Assembly (NCBI GenBank): GCA_030683005.1
Contig: JAUXMY010000023.1
Span: forward strand, 115,653 to 179,652
From: Caulobacter sp.
GTDB taxonomy: Bacteria; Pseudomonadota; Alphaproteobacteria; Caulobacterales; Caulobacteraceae
DNA: 64,000 nt
Direction of reading: 5' to 3'
Position numbers and translations under genes: made by a program. Numbering within the stretch: position 1 is the first letter of the stretch; each line of letters opens with the position of its first letter. The notes beneath the pieces are model-generated. The model saw nothing but the letters and a program-made list of their open reading frames with translations. It searched no databases and was not told where the DNA came from. Below, piece by piece: positions 8,283 through 16,031 of the stretch.

Positions 8283-9050
8283 TTACAGCGCCTGCCCGTC
8301 GTCGATGGTGATCATCGTGCCGGTGATGAAGTGGGCGCGGCGGCCGGCCAGCATCAGCAGGGCGTCGTCCAGGACGTCCTCGTCCATCAGGCGTCGGCGG
8401 GGGAAGCCCTTGATCTGCTTCTGGCCGCCCTCGGTCTGGAACCAGTCGCTGTTGATCTCGGTCTCGATGTAGCCGGGGCAGATGGCGTTGACGGCGATCC
8501 GCGGCCGCGCCCATTCCCGCGCCAGGCCCTTGGTAAGCGAGGCGCAAGCGGCCTTGGACGCGCAATAGACGGTCAGGCCGGGCAGCTGGTTGAAGGCGGC
8601 GATCGAGGCGATGTTGATGATCCGGGCCTCGCCGGCCTCGGCCACGCCGCTGGCGATCATCCGCTTCGCCGCCTCGACGGCGCCGAAATAGACCGCGCGG
8701 ACGTTGACGGCCATGGTCTGGTCGAAGGTCTCGACGGTCATGTCCATGGCCATGCCCTCGCCGCCGACCCCGGCGTTGTTGATCATGATCGAGAGCGGGC
8801 CGAGCGCAGCCTCCGCCTGATCCAGCGCCGGACCGATGGCCGGCGTGTCGGCGACGTCCAGCGCGATGGCCACCGCCTTGCCGCCGGCGGCGTTGATCTC
8901 GGCGACCAGCGCCTCGAGCCGGTCCGTCCGCCGGGCCATCACCGCCACGCTGGCGCCGGCCTGCGACAGCACTCGCGCGAACCGCGCGCCAAGCCCGCTG
9001 GAGGCGCCCGTAACGACGGCCACCCGGCCGGCGAGAGGTTTGTCGTTCAT
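8283..9050 (-). CDS. Short-chain dehydrogenase/reductase (SDR)
   Basis: This 255-residue classical SDR has TGASSGLG (cofactor loop, residues 14-21), an ALDVAD adenine-contact segment, NNAG, the catalytic Ser in IINIASIAAF and YCASK with the Tyr/Lys pair. The MARRTDRL segment after strand 2 suggests NADP(H) preference. The substrate is unknown. The family resembles 3-oxoacyl-ACP reductase/FabG-like and general alcohol dehydrogenases. It is divergent from popA. Confidence 0.9.
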   Translation of the reverse strand: MNDKPLAGRVAVVTGASSGLGARFARVLSQAGASVAVMARRTDRLEALVAEINAAGGKAVAIALDVADTPAIGPALDQAEAALGPLSIMINNAGVGGEGMAMDMTVETFDQTMAVNVRAVYFGAVEAAKRMIASGVAEAGEARIINIASIAAFNQLPGLTVYCASKAACASLTKGLAREWARPRIAVNAICPGYIETEINSDWFQTEGGQKQIKGFPRRRLMDEDVLDDALLMLAGRRAHFITGTMITIDDGQAL

Positions 9051-9191
9051 CGTCCTGATCCCGTTCGATATCCGCGTCTTTGTCGCGCTATCCCCGGCGG
9101 CGGCCTCTGCTATGTTGCGCCTGACGAATCCTGACGCGGCATCCAGCAGCCGACGGGGGCCGGCGGCGTCATGGGCGGGAGTTCGAGCGGG

Positions 9192-10517
9192 TTGTCAATT
9201 CAGGCCCGAATATTGATCGTGGCGCGCGACGACGCGCTTGCCGGTCCCCTGGCCGAAGGGCTGGACCGACTCGGCTGGCGTACGATCACGGCGCGCGGGC
9301 CCTACGCGGCCATGGCGGCGCTGGGCGACCTCGCCATCGAGGCGGCCATCGTCGATGTCGCCAGCGGCGGCCATGACGCCCTGCAGCTGGCCCGCCGGCT
9401 CAAGGCCGCCTGCGCCCCGCGCCGGCTGCCGGTCATCGCCATCGGCGATCCGGACCCGCAGCTGGACAGCTACGCCTTCGACCTGACCCTGGCCCCGCCG
9501 CTGCATCCGGCCCAGGCCGTGCTGCGGCTGGAGTCGCTTGTCCGCATGGCCGTGGCCGAGGAGGAGTTCGAGCTGCGGCTGGAAACCTTCGCCGAGCGTG
9601 GCCGCCGCCTGGACCTGCCCGAGCCCAACCCCGAGCCCTATCGCGTGCTGGCCGTCGGCGAGCCGGCGCCGCAGTTCCTGGCGTTGAGCAACGCCCTGAC
9701 GCGCAGCGGCGCGGACGTGGTCGGCGCCTTCACCGCCTTCACCGCCTTCGACTACCTGCACGAGCGGGCCTTCGACTCGGTGGTGCTCTGGGCCGGCGAC
9801 AACAGCGCCGAGGCCCTGTCGATCGCCGCGGGCATGCGCCGCAACACCCGGCTCTACCACATCCCCGCCCTGCTCTATCTGCGGGCCGAGAGCTACGTCA
9901 CCACCTCCGAGGCCTTCCATCGCGGGGTGTCCGACGTCGCCTCGCCGGAGACGGCCGAGACCGAGACCGCCAAGCGCGTCATCGAACTGGCCCGCAGCTA
10001 TCGCCGCCAGACCGCCATCCGGCGGGCGCTGGAAAAGGCGCGCAGCAGCGGGCTGATGGACGCCGCGACGGGCCTGTTCACCCGCGATCTGTTCGCCAGC
10101 CATCTGGTTCGGCTCGCCCAGGCCTCGCGCATCCGCAACCGACCGATGAGCGTCTGCGTGCTGCGCGTCGCCGACCGGCCGGAGGTTCACGCCGCCCGCG
10201 CCGGCGGCTGGCTGGACCGCGCCATTCCGCAGATCGGCTCGATGATCGGCCGGCTGGTCCGCGCCGAGGACACCGCCGCCCGGCTGGGCCCGGAGGTCTT
10301 CGCCCTGGCCCTGCCCGCCACGCCGCAGAGCGCCGGCCGCTCGGCCGCCGAACGGATCGCGGCGGTCATCGCCTGCACGGCCTTTGAATCCGGCGAGGGC
10401 AAGCCACCCTTCACCGTCGATTTCGACATCGGCGTCGCCCAGATCGAGCCCGGCGAGAACGCCGCGGTGGCGCTGGAGCGCGCCGCCGCCCGCGCCCAGC
10501 AGCGTGAAGCCAGCTAG
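9192..10517 (+). CDS. popA: PopA-like c-di-GMP effector (receiver-receiver-degenerate GGDEF)
   Basis: Two receiver-like domains (about 5-120 and 145-265) precede a C-terminal GGDEF domain whose active site has decayed to GPEVF, while the upstream inhibitory-site motif RxxD (RAED) is intact. That is the signature of Caulobacter PopA, which binds c-di-GMP without making it, localises to the old pole and recruits RcdA and CtrA for ClpXP degradation. I chose the TTG at 9192 (after GGGAG) rather than the ATG at 9171. It places the first receiver Asp at residue 55 and the I-site Arg at 357, the numbering I recall for Caulobacter PopA. Catalytic GGDEF loss is seen; function is by homology. Confidence 0.88.
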   Translation: MSIQARILIVARDDALAGPLAEGLDRLGWRTITARGPYAAMAALGDLAIEAAIVDVASGGHDALQLARRLKAACAPRRLPVIAIGDPDPQLDSYAFDLTLAPPLHPAQAVLRLESLVRMAVAEEEFELRLETFAERGRRLDLPEPNPEPYRVLAVGEPAPQFLALSNALTRSGADVVGAFTAFTAFDYLHERAFDSVVLWAGDNSAEALSIAAGMRRNTRLYHIPALLYLRAESYVTTSEAFHRGVSDVASPETAETETAKRVIELARSYRRQTAIRRALEKARSSGLMDAATGLFTRDLFASHLVRLAQASRIRNRPMSVCVLRVADRPEVHAARAGGWLDRAIPQIGSMIGRLVRAEDTAARLGPEVFALALPATPQSAGRSAAERIAAVIACTAFESGEGKPPFTVDFDIGVAQIEPGENAAVALERAAARAQQREAS

Positions 10518-10536
10518 CCAGGCCAAGGAGAGCCCC

Positions 10537-11169
10537 ATGCAGATCGACTTCATCGCCGACGTCGTCTGTCCCTGGTGCTACCTCGGCTGGCGGCGTCTGC
10601 AGGCGGCCCTGGCGATGCGCCCGGACATCGAGGCGCAGGTCGTCTGGCGGCCCTACCAGCTGGATCCGACACTTCCGGAAGAGGGCGTCGACCGGAAGGC
10701 CTACATGGCCGCCAAGTTCCCGGACTCCGGCCGCCGCGCCGAGATCACCAAGGTCCTGGATGACAACGCGGCGCAGGACGGCATCACCTGGGACCTCACC
10801 GCCATCAAGGTCTCGCCCAACACCAACGCCGCCCACCGCCTGATCCGCTGGGCCCAGACGGCGGGCTGCCAGGAGCCGGTGCTGGAGGGCGTGCTGGCCG
10901 CCTATTTCAGCCAGGGCAAGGACATCGGCGACCCGGTCGTGCTGGCCGACATCGCCGGCGCTGCGGGTATGGACCGCCTGCTGGTCCTGCAGTTGCTGTC
11001 GGAAGGCGCCGACAAGGATGCGATCACCCGCGAGCACCAGCTGGCCCACGAGGCGGGCGTGTCCGGCGTGCCGTTCATGATCTTCGACGGCAAGCTGGCC
11101 GTTTCCGGCGCCGAGCCGCCGCAGCGGCTGGTCAAGGCGCTCGACAAGGCCGTGGAGATGGCGGCCTGA
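10537..11169 (+). CDS. DsbA-family oxidoreductase, FrnE-like
   Basis: This 210-residue thioredoxin-fold protein has the CPWC redox motif at residues 11-14, close to the N-terminus and without a signal peptide. It has a helical insert and GVSGVPFMIF (cis-Pro loop) near residue 180. That is the FrnE/2-hydroxychromene-2-carboxylate isomerase-like group of cytoplasmic DsbA relatives, linked in other bacteria to thiol homeostasis and oxidative stress. The ATG at 10537 follows AAGGAG. It lies 19 bp after popA on the same strand and may be co-transcribed. Confidence 0.88.
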   Translation: MQIDFIADVVCPWCYLGWRRLQAALAMRPDIEAQVVWRPYQLDPTLPEEGVDRKAYMAAKFPDSGRRAEITKVLDDNAAQDGITWDLTAIKVSPNTNAAHRLIRWAQTAGCQEPVLEGVLAAYFSQGKDIGDPVVLADIAGAAGMDRLLVLQLLSEGADKDAITREHQLAHEAGVSGVPFMIFDGKLAVSGAEPPQRLVKALDKAVEMAA

Positions 11170-11231
11170 GCGGCTCTTGCCGTGACGGCGCGTAAGGATG
11201 CTAGCTTGCCGTAAAATAACGGGAGGCGACC

Positions 11232-11633
11232 ATGAAACTCGAAGGCGGATGCTACTGCGGCGCGGTGCGCTATGTGGCCGAGGGCGAGCCGATGATGCAG
11301 GCCCAGTGCCACTGCCGCGAATGCCAGCACATCACCGGCGGCTCGCCGAACGTGTTCATGGCCATGCCGATCCCGGGCTTCAGATACACGAAGGGCGAGC
11401 CGAAGTCGTTCACCCGCAAGGACATCGCCAACGCGGTCACCCGCGAGTTCTGCGGCGAATGCGGCAGCCACATCGTAACCCGCTCGCCCGGCTTCCCGGC
11501 GGTGATCCTCAAGGTCGGCTCGCTGGACGATCCTTCGGTGTTCGCGCCGCAGCTGGCCATCTACACCGTCGACAAGCAGCCCTTCCACTGCATCCCCGAA
11601 GGCATCCCGCAGTTCGAGCGCCTGCCCGGCTGA
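11232..11633 (+). CDS. GFA/DUF636-family zinc protein
   Basis: This is a 133-residue protein of the glutathione-dependent formaldehyde-activating (GFA, Mss4-like) fold. It has zinc-ligand cysteines in GGCYCGAVRY (Cys7, Cys9), CHCREC (Cys26, Cys28, Cys31) and CGECGS (Cys74, Cys77). Most members have no proven role and the formaldehyde activity is not established for the family as a whole. The ATG at 11232 follows GGGAGG. An AT-richer stretch at 11208-11222 may hold its promoter. Confidence 0.88.
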   Translation: MKLEGGCYCGAVRYVAEGEPMMQAQCHCRECQHITGGSPNVFMAMPIPGFRYTKGEPKSFTRKDIANAVTREFCGECGSHIVTRSPGFPAVILKVGSLDDPSVFAPQLAIYTVDKQPFHCIPEGIPQFERLPG

Positions 11634-11669
11634 CCGGGCGAATAATTTCCGATCCGGATTGAACCGGAG

Positions 11670-11702
11670 GGGACATCGGCGACACCTGTATTCCGATGTC
11701 CC
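11670..11702 (+). promoter_or_regulatory. Hairpin enclosing the ECF sigma start codon
   Basis: GGGACATCGG (11670-11679) pairs perfectly with CCGATGTCCC (11693-11702), leaving a 13-nt loop. The right arm contains the sigma-factor ATG at 11696, and the only strong Shine-Dalgarno-like tract (GGAGGGG, 11667-11673) is partly in the left arm. In RNA this would bury the start codon; in DNA it could be an operator. Confidence 0.45.
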
Positions 11703-12271
11703 AGCCCGCCTCCTCAACGGCCCAGGCCGCCCGACGCCTTCTCGACGAGTACCTCGTGGTCTCGGCGCAAGCGGGGGACCGGCGCGCCTTCGCAGGCCTC
11801 GCCCGGCGCTGGCACCCCAGGTTGGTCAGTCACGCCTGGCGGCTGACCGGCGATGTCGAGCTGGCGCGCGACGCGGTGCAGTCCGGCTGGATCGAGATCG
11901 CGCGCGGCCTGCAGCGCCTCCAGGACCCGGGCGCCTTTCCAGCCTGGGCCTATCGCATCATCTCGCGGCGCTGCGCCCGGACCATCCGGGGCCTGCAGCA
12001 CGACCGCCGGCTGGCGCGGGACGTGGCGGCCCAGCCGGCTGCCGCATCGGTCGATCCCGCTGACCTCGTCGGCGCCGATCAGGCCGCGCGGCTGCACGCG
12101 GCGATCCGCGACCTGCCGCCCGCGCAACGGGCGGCGATCGCCCTGTTTCATTTCGAGGACATGAGCATCGCCGAGACGGCGGTCGCTCTCGACGTGCCGG
12201 CGGGCACGGTCAAGACCCGCCTGATGCATGCCCGGCGCACCCTTCGCGCCGTGCTGGAAGGAGACATGTGA
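11696..12271 (+). CDS. ECF-type RNA polymerase sigma factor
   Basis: This 191-residue sigma-70 family protein contains only regions 2 and 4. Region 2 (about 25-95) includes the core-binding AFAGLARRWHPRLVSHAWR and AWAYRIISRRC. Region 4 (about 130-180) has LPPAQRAAIALFHFEDMSIAETAVALDVPAGTVKTRLMHARRTLR with a clear helix-turn-helix. It directs RNA polymerase to alternative promoters. The downstream gene overlaps its stop, so the partner is probably its regulator. The start codon lies in a perfect hairpin; an in-frame GTG at 11756 is the alternative. Confidence 0.9.
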   Translation: MSQPASSTAQAARRLLDEYLVVSAQAGDRRAFAGLARRWHPRLVSHAWRLTGDVELARDAVQSGWIEIARGLQRLQDPGAFPAWAYRIISRRCARTIRGLQHDRRLARDVAAQPAAASVDPADLVGADQAARLHAAIRDLPPAQRAAIALFHFEDMSIAETAVALDVPAGTVKTRLMHARRTLRAVLEGDM

Positions 12272-12639
12272 TGAAGGACATCGACCGGATGATCGATGAG
12301 TCCCTGAGCGCCGAGGAGCGCGACCTGCTGCGCCGTATCGGGGATGAGCCGGCCTACATGAACCAGGTGCTGGCCATCTTCGACGGCCGCACCGGCTGGG
12401 TCAGCGTGGTCATGATGATCGCCCAGACCGCGCTGTTCGTGGGCGGCGCCTGGGCGGCGTGGAACTTCTTCCAGGCCGAGGACGCCCTGGATGCACTGCG
12501 CTGGGGCCTGCCGTCAGCGGTGCTGCTGCTGATGTCGCTGATCATCAAGCTGTCGCTCTGGCCGACCCTGCAGGCCAACCGCGTGCTGCGCGAACTCAAG
12601 CGGCTGGAGCTGCAGGTCGTGCGCCACGGCGGCGCCTGA
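12271..12639 (+). CDS. Two-helix membrane protein coupled to ECF sigma (DUF6768-like)
   Basis: This 122-residue protein has a charged cytoplasmic N-terminus (about 1-45: IDRMIDESLSAEERDLLRRIGDEP). Two transmembrane helices follow at about 48-69 and 80-102, then a basic C-terminus. I recall the family as DUF6768, often paired with ECF sigma genes. The ATG overlaps the sigma stop (TGATG) and follows GAAGGAG. Position and topology suggest an anti-sigma or sensor, but there is no zinc HxxxCxxC motif and no long periplasmic domain, so a classic ZAS mechanism is not supported. Confidence 0.75.
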   Translation: MKDIDRMIDESLSAEERDLLRRIGDEPAYMNQVLAIFDGRTGWVSVVMMIAQTALFVGGAWAAWNFFQAEDALDALRWGLPSAVLLLMSLIIKLSLWPTLQANRVLRELKRLELQVVRHGGA

Positions 12640-12642
12640 GCC

Positions 12643-14769
12643 CTACTCCGCCAGGGTCGCGCTGATCGGCAGCTTGCGGATCGGCTTGCCGGTCAGCGCA
12701 AACAGGGCGTTGACCAGAGCGGGGGTCGCCGGCGGCACCGGCGGCTCCCCGACGCCGCCGATGGTCTCGCCGTTCTCGATGAACACCGTCTCCACCGCGT
12801 GCGGCGACTCGTTCATCCGCAGGATGCGGTAGCCGTCGAAGTTGGTGTTGGTCGCCCGGCCACCGCTGATCTCGATGCCCTCGAACAGCGCCGTGGACAG
12901 GCCCTGGATCATGCCGCCCTCGACCTGGTTGCGGGCCCCGTCGGGGGTGACGACGCGGGCGCAGTCGAGGACGCAGATCGCCTTGTGGATCTTCACAACC
13001 CCGCCGTCCTCGAGCGAGATCGCGACCACCTGGGCGCAGAGGCTGCCGTAGCTTTCGACATAGGCAAAGCCGCGGGCGTGGCCTTTCTTCAGCGGCTTGC
13101 CCCAGTCGCCGGCCTTCGCCGCCTCGTCGATGACCTTCAGCGCCCGGGGATCGTGGGCCAGCAGCTCGCGGCGCAGGGCGACGGGGTCCTTCTTGAGGAA
13201 GGCCGCCAGCTCGTCGACGAAGGCCTCCATGAAATAGCCGTTCTGGGTCGCGCCGACCGCGCGCCAAGGCGCCATCGGCACGGCCTGGTCGACCCGCACC
13301 CAGTCGACGCGATAGGCGCCGGTCCGGTAGCGGGTGTCGGTCAGGGTCTGGACCGAGGAGCCGTCCAGCTCGCCCTGCTTCAGCCCACCCGGCGCAAAGC
13401 TGTCGCGCATCGAGGGGCCGGCGGTGCGAATGTGCAGGGCCGTGACCTTGCCGCTGGCGTCGACGCCGGCCTTCAGGCGCGCGACCTGGGCGGGGCGATA
13501 CCAGCCCTGGCCGATCTCGTCCTCGCGCCGCCAGAAGAACTGCACCGGCTTCTTCACGGCCAGCGCCGTGACCACCGCGGCCGGCGTGCCGTCGTCGCCC
13601 AGCCGCCGGCCATAGCCGCCGCCGAGCATCAGGGTGTGCAAGGTGACCTTCGAGGGATCGATGCCGGCGGTCCTGGCGGCGGTGTTGCGGTTGCGGTCCT
13701 GGGTCTGGAACGGGCCCCAGATCTCCAGTCCGCCGTCGGCCGTCGGCTCGACGGTGATCGACCACGGCTCCATCGGCGCGTGGGCGAGGTAGGGGGCCTC
13801 GTAGTCGGCCTCGAAGGTGCGGGCCGCGCCGGCCAGCGCCGCCGCCGTGTCGCCCTCGACCTTGCCGACGATGGCCTCGGCGTCCTTGCCCAGGCCCCTG
13901 TGCATGGCCGCGGAGATGGCGTCCGAGGAGAGGCCGTCGATGGCGGTGGATTTCCAGCGCACCTTGAGCTGCGCCGCGCCCTTCATGGCCGACCACTGGC
14001 TCTTGGCCACCACCGCCGCGCCGCCAGGGATTTTCACCACCTGCTCGACACCCTTGACCGCCAGGGTCGCCTTGTCGTCCCAGCTGTCGGCGTCGCCGCC
14101 GAACACCGGCGACAGCACGGCGCAGGCGTAGACCATGCCAGGCCGGGTGAAGTCCTGCGAGAACACCGGCTCGCCGCGCACCTTGGCCGGTACATCCACG
14201 CGCGGGGTGGCCTTGCCGACGTAGCGGTAGCTGGCCGGGTCCTTCGGCGTTCCCTCGACGACCGGCTTGCCGGCCGCCAGCGTCGCCGCCTCGCCCAGCG
14301 TCACGGCCAGCGGCTTGCCGGCGCGCAGGAAGCGGCCCTCGTCGAGCGTGATCTCCGCCGCCGGGACACCGGCCTTGCCGGCCGCCGCCGCGATCAGGCT
14401 GGCGCGGGCGTTGGCCCCGACGCTGCGCAGCGCGCCCCACCAGGCCCGCACGCCGGCCGAGCCGCCCGAGCCCATGGCCCCGCCGCGCCGGAACGGGTCC
14501 GACGGCAGGGCGGTGTCGACGCTGACCCAGCTGAGCGGCACGCCGATCTCGTCGGCGATGATGGCGGCGTGGGCGGTGTGAGTGCCCTGCCCCATCTCCG
14601 TGGTCGGCGACAGCATGGCCACCTTTCCGTCGGCGTCGATGGTCAGATAGGCGGTCCAGGGCGCGGCGGGCGCTCCGGTCTGCTGCGCCCTGGCCGGAAC
14701 CGCGAAGCTGAGGGTGAAGGCGCCGGTTGTGGCGAGGAAGGCGCGGCGGTCGATCATCGGCTTGTTCAT
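12643..14769 (-). CDS. iorB: Molybdenum hydroxylase large subunit, isoquinoline 1-oxidoreductase beta-like
   Basis: This 708-residue xanthine-dehydrogenase-family large subunit has an N-terminal Tat signal (DRRAFLATTGAF ... ARAQ), implying export to the periplasm already folded with cofactor. Its split molybdopterin domains contain PTTEMGQGTHTAHAAIIADE, GGGYGRRLG, APWRAVGATQNGYF and, near the C-terminus, GGVGEPPVPP with the catalytic Glu. The closest type is the IorB aldehyde/N-heterocycle oxidoreductase. It lies 11 bp after the iron-sulfur subunit on the same strand. No cytochrome subunit is adjacent in this window. Confidence 0.9.
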   Translation of the reverse strand: MNKPMIDRRAFLATTGAFTLSFAVPARAQQTGAPAAPWTAYLTIDADGKVAMLSPTTEMGQGTHTAHAAIIADEIGVPLSWVSVDTALPSDPFRRGGAMGSGGSAGVRAWWGALRSVGANARASLIAAAAGKAGVPAAEITLDEGRFLRAGKPLAVTLGEAATLAAGKPVVEGTPKDPASYRYVGKATPRVDVPAKVRGEPVFSQDFTRPGMVYACAVLSPVFGGDADSWDDKATLAVKGVEQVVKIPGGAAVVAKSQWSAMKGAAQLKVRWKSTAIDGLSSDAISAAMHRGLGKDAEAIVGKVEGDTAAALAGAARTFEADYEAPYLAHAPMEPWSITVEPTADGGLEIWGPFQTQDRNRNTAARTAGIDPSKVTLHTLMLGGGYGRRLGDDGTPAAVVTALAVKKPVQFFWRREDEIGQGWYRPAQVARLKAGVDASGKVTALHIRTAGPSMRDSFAPGGLKQGELDGSSVQTLTDTRYRTGAYRVDWVRVDQAVPMAPWRAVGATQNGYFMEAFVDELAAFLKKDPVALRRELLAHDPRALKVIDEAAKAGDWGKPLKKGHARGFAYVESYGSLCAQVVAISLEDGGVVKIHKAICVLDCARVVTPDGARNQVEGGMIQGLSTALFEGIEISGGRATNTNFDGYRILRMNESPHAVETVFIENGETIGGVGEPPVPPATPALVNALFALTGKPIRKLPISATLAE

Positions 14770-14780
14770 CGTCTCGCCCC

Positions 14781-15224
14781 TCACGCCTTCGCCGCCGCCT
14801 TGATGGCGGCGCGGATGCGCGGGTAGGTCCCGCAACGGCAGATGTTCCCGGCCATGGCCGCGTCGATATCCTCGTCGCTGGGCGCGGCGTTCTCGGTCAG
14901 CAGGGCGGCGGCGCTCATGATCTGGCCGGGCTGGCAGAAGCCGCACTGCGGCACCTGGGCGTCGATCCAGGCCTTCTGCACAGCATGCTGGCCGTCGAAG
15001 CTCTCGATCGTCGTGACGCTCTGGCCGTCGAGGTCGCCGATGGCGATCACGCAGGACCGCACCGCCTGACCGCCGACATGCACCGTGCAGGCCCCGCACT
15101 GGGCGATGCCGCAGCCGTACTTGGCGCCCTTGAGGTCGAACTCCTCGCGCAGCACCCACAGCAGCGGCGTGTCCGGCTCGGACGTCACCGTGACGGATTG
15201 GCCGTTCAGCGTGATCGTGGTCAT
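14781..15224 (-). CDS. iorA: 2Fe-2S subunit of the molybdenum hydroxylase, IorA-like
   Basis: This 147-residue protein carries two [2Fe-2S] clusters. The plant-ferredoxin-like cluster uses [10 protein letters not shown] plus a later Cys (Cys38, 43, 46, 58). The helical-domain cluster uses CGFC and CRC (Cys94, 97, 129, 131). It transfers electrons from the molybdenum site of the large subunit. It is the first gene of the two-gene operon. It has no signal peptide and is presumably exported as a hitch-hiker with the Tat-tagged large subunit. Confidence 0.92.
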   Translation of the reverse strand: MTTITLNGQSVTVTSEPDTPLLWVLREEFDLKGAKYGCGIAQCGACTVHVGGQAVRSCVIAIGDLDGQSVTTIESFDGQHAVQKAWIDAQVPQCGFCQPGQIMSAAALLTENAAPSDEDIDAAMAGNICRCGTYPRIRAAIKAAAKA

Positions 15225-15324
15225 GCGCCCTCTCCCGTGGCCTCGCCGAACAAGGCTATGCGCTGGGAGGTAGATGCGCCACCGGGCGAAGATGACAAGT
15301 TCGTAAGGGTGCGTCGTGGCTACC

Positions 15325-15711
15325 TTAGATCAGCCTGACCGGCGTATCCCCCGGCGTTTCGGCCCTCAGGCAATCCTTGTCGAAGGTCACGAAATGCACG
15401 GCGCTGCCCGATCCGGCGACATGCAGGGCGTCGGCGAAGTCGGCCCCGGCCTGCATGCGAGCCAGAGCAGCCGCTAAGCGCTCCGGATGTTCCAGCTGGA
15501 CGTTCGGCAGCCCGGCAATCGACCCGATGGCCCGCGCCAACGGCTCACGCCCGTAGCGGTAGACTCGTCGCAGGACCCACTCGGTTTCGAGGAGCACCGT
15601 GGTGGCGATCCAGACATCGTTCTCTTCGAATAGAACCAGCGCTCGCGGCGACTGCACGATATCGTCGCCGACGATCAACCGGATCAGGACGTTAGTATCG
15701 ACCGCGAGCAT
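15325..15711 (-). CDS. vapC: PIN-domain toxin, VapC-like
   Basis: This 128-residue PIN ribonuclease has the acidic metal-binding residues in place: Asp5 (VDTNVL), Glu42 (LETEW), Asp91/Asp94 (ADFADALH) and a C-terminal TFDKDC. It overlaps the upstream AbrB-type antitoxin by 20 bp, the standard VapBC arrangement. VapC toxins cut tRNA or rRNA when released. The motif set is complete, so activity is plausible. Confidence 0.9.
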   Translation of the reverse strand: MLAVDTNVLIRLIVGDDIVQSPRALVLFEENDVWIATTVLLETEWVLRRVYRYGREPLARAIGSIAGLPNVQLEHPERLAAALARMQAGADFADALHVAGSGSAVHFVTFDKDCLRAETPGDTPVRLI

Positions 15712-15973
15712 GCCGCTCCAGCACCTCGGCGGTGATCGCCGCGTCCATGTCCTCGAGCGACACCGGCGGCCCGTCCCATTTCAGGCAGCCGTAGACTTGG
15801 TCGAGCGTGGTCGGCGGAAACAGCGGCTCGGGCTTCAGGATCACGCCGTCCGGAGTCTGCTCGACCGTCAATCTCGTGCCCGGCTTCCATCCACGCTGGT
15901 CGCGCACCGCCTTGGGCAGGATGACCTGACCCTTGGTGGACACCACGGTCGTCTGCTTCGGCACAGTGGTCAT
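15692..15973 (-). CDS. vapB: AbrB/SpoVT-type antitoxin, VapB-like
   Basis: This 93-residue protein has an N-terminal swapped-hairpin AbrB domain (STKGQVILPKAVRDQRGWKPGTRLTVEQ). Its acidic/hydrophobic C-terminus ([22 protein letters not shown]) should fill the toxin groove. It is encoded just before vapC and overlaps it, so translation is coupled. It probably autorepresses a promoter between 15973 and mfd. Confidence 0.88.
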   Translation of the reverse strand: MTTVPKQTTVVSTKGQVILPKAVRDQRGWKPGTRLTVEQTPDGVILKPEPLFPPTTLDQVYGCLKWDGPPVSLEDMDAAITAEVLERHARGRY

Positions 15974-16031
15974 GGAAAGACCTCGGTAAGACGCCTGTAA
16001 GATGCGCTCCGCCCGCCCCGGAGACAAGCCC

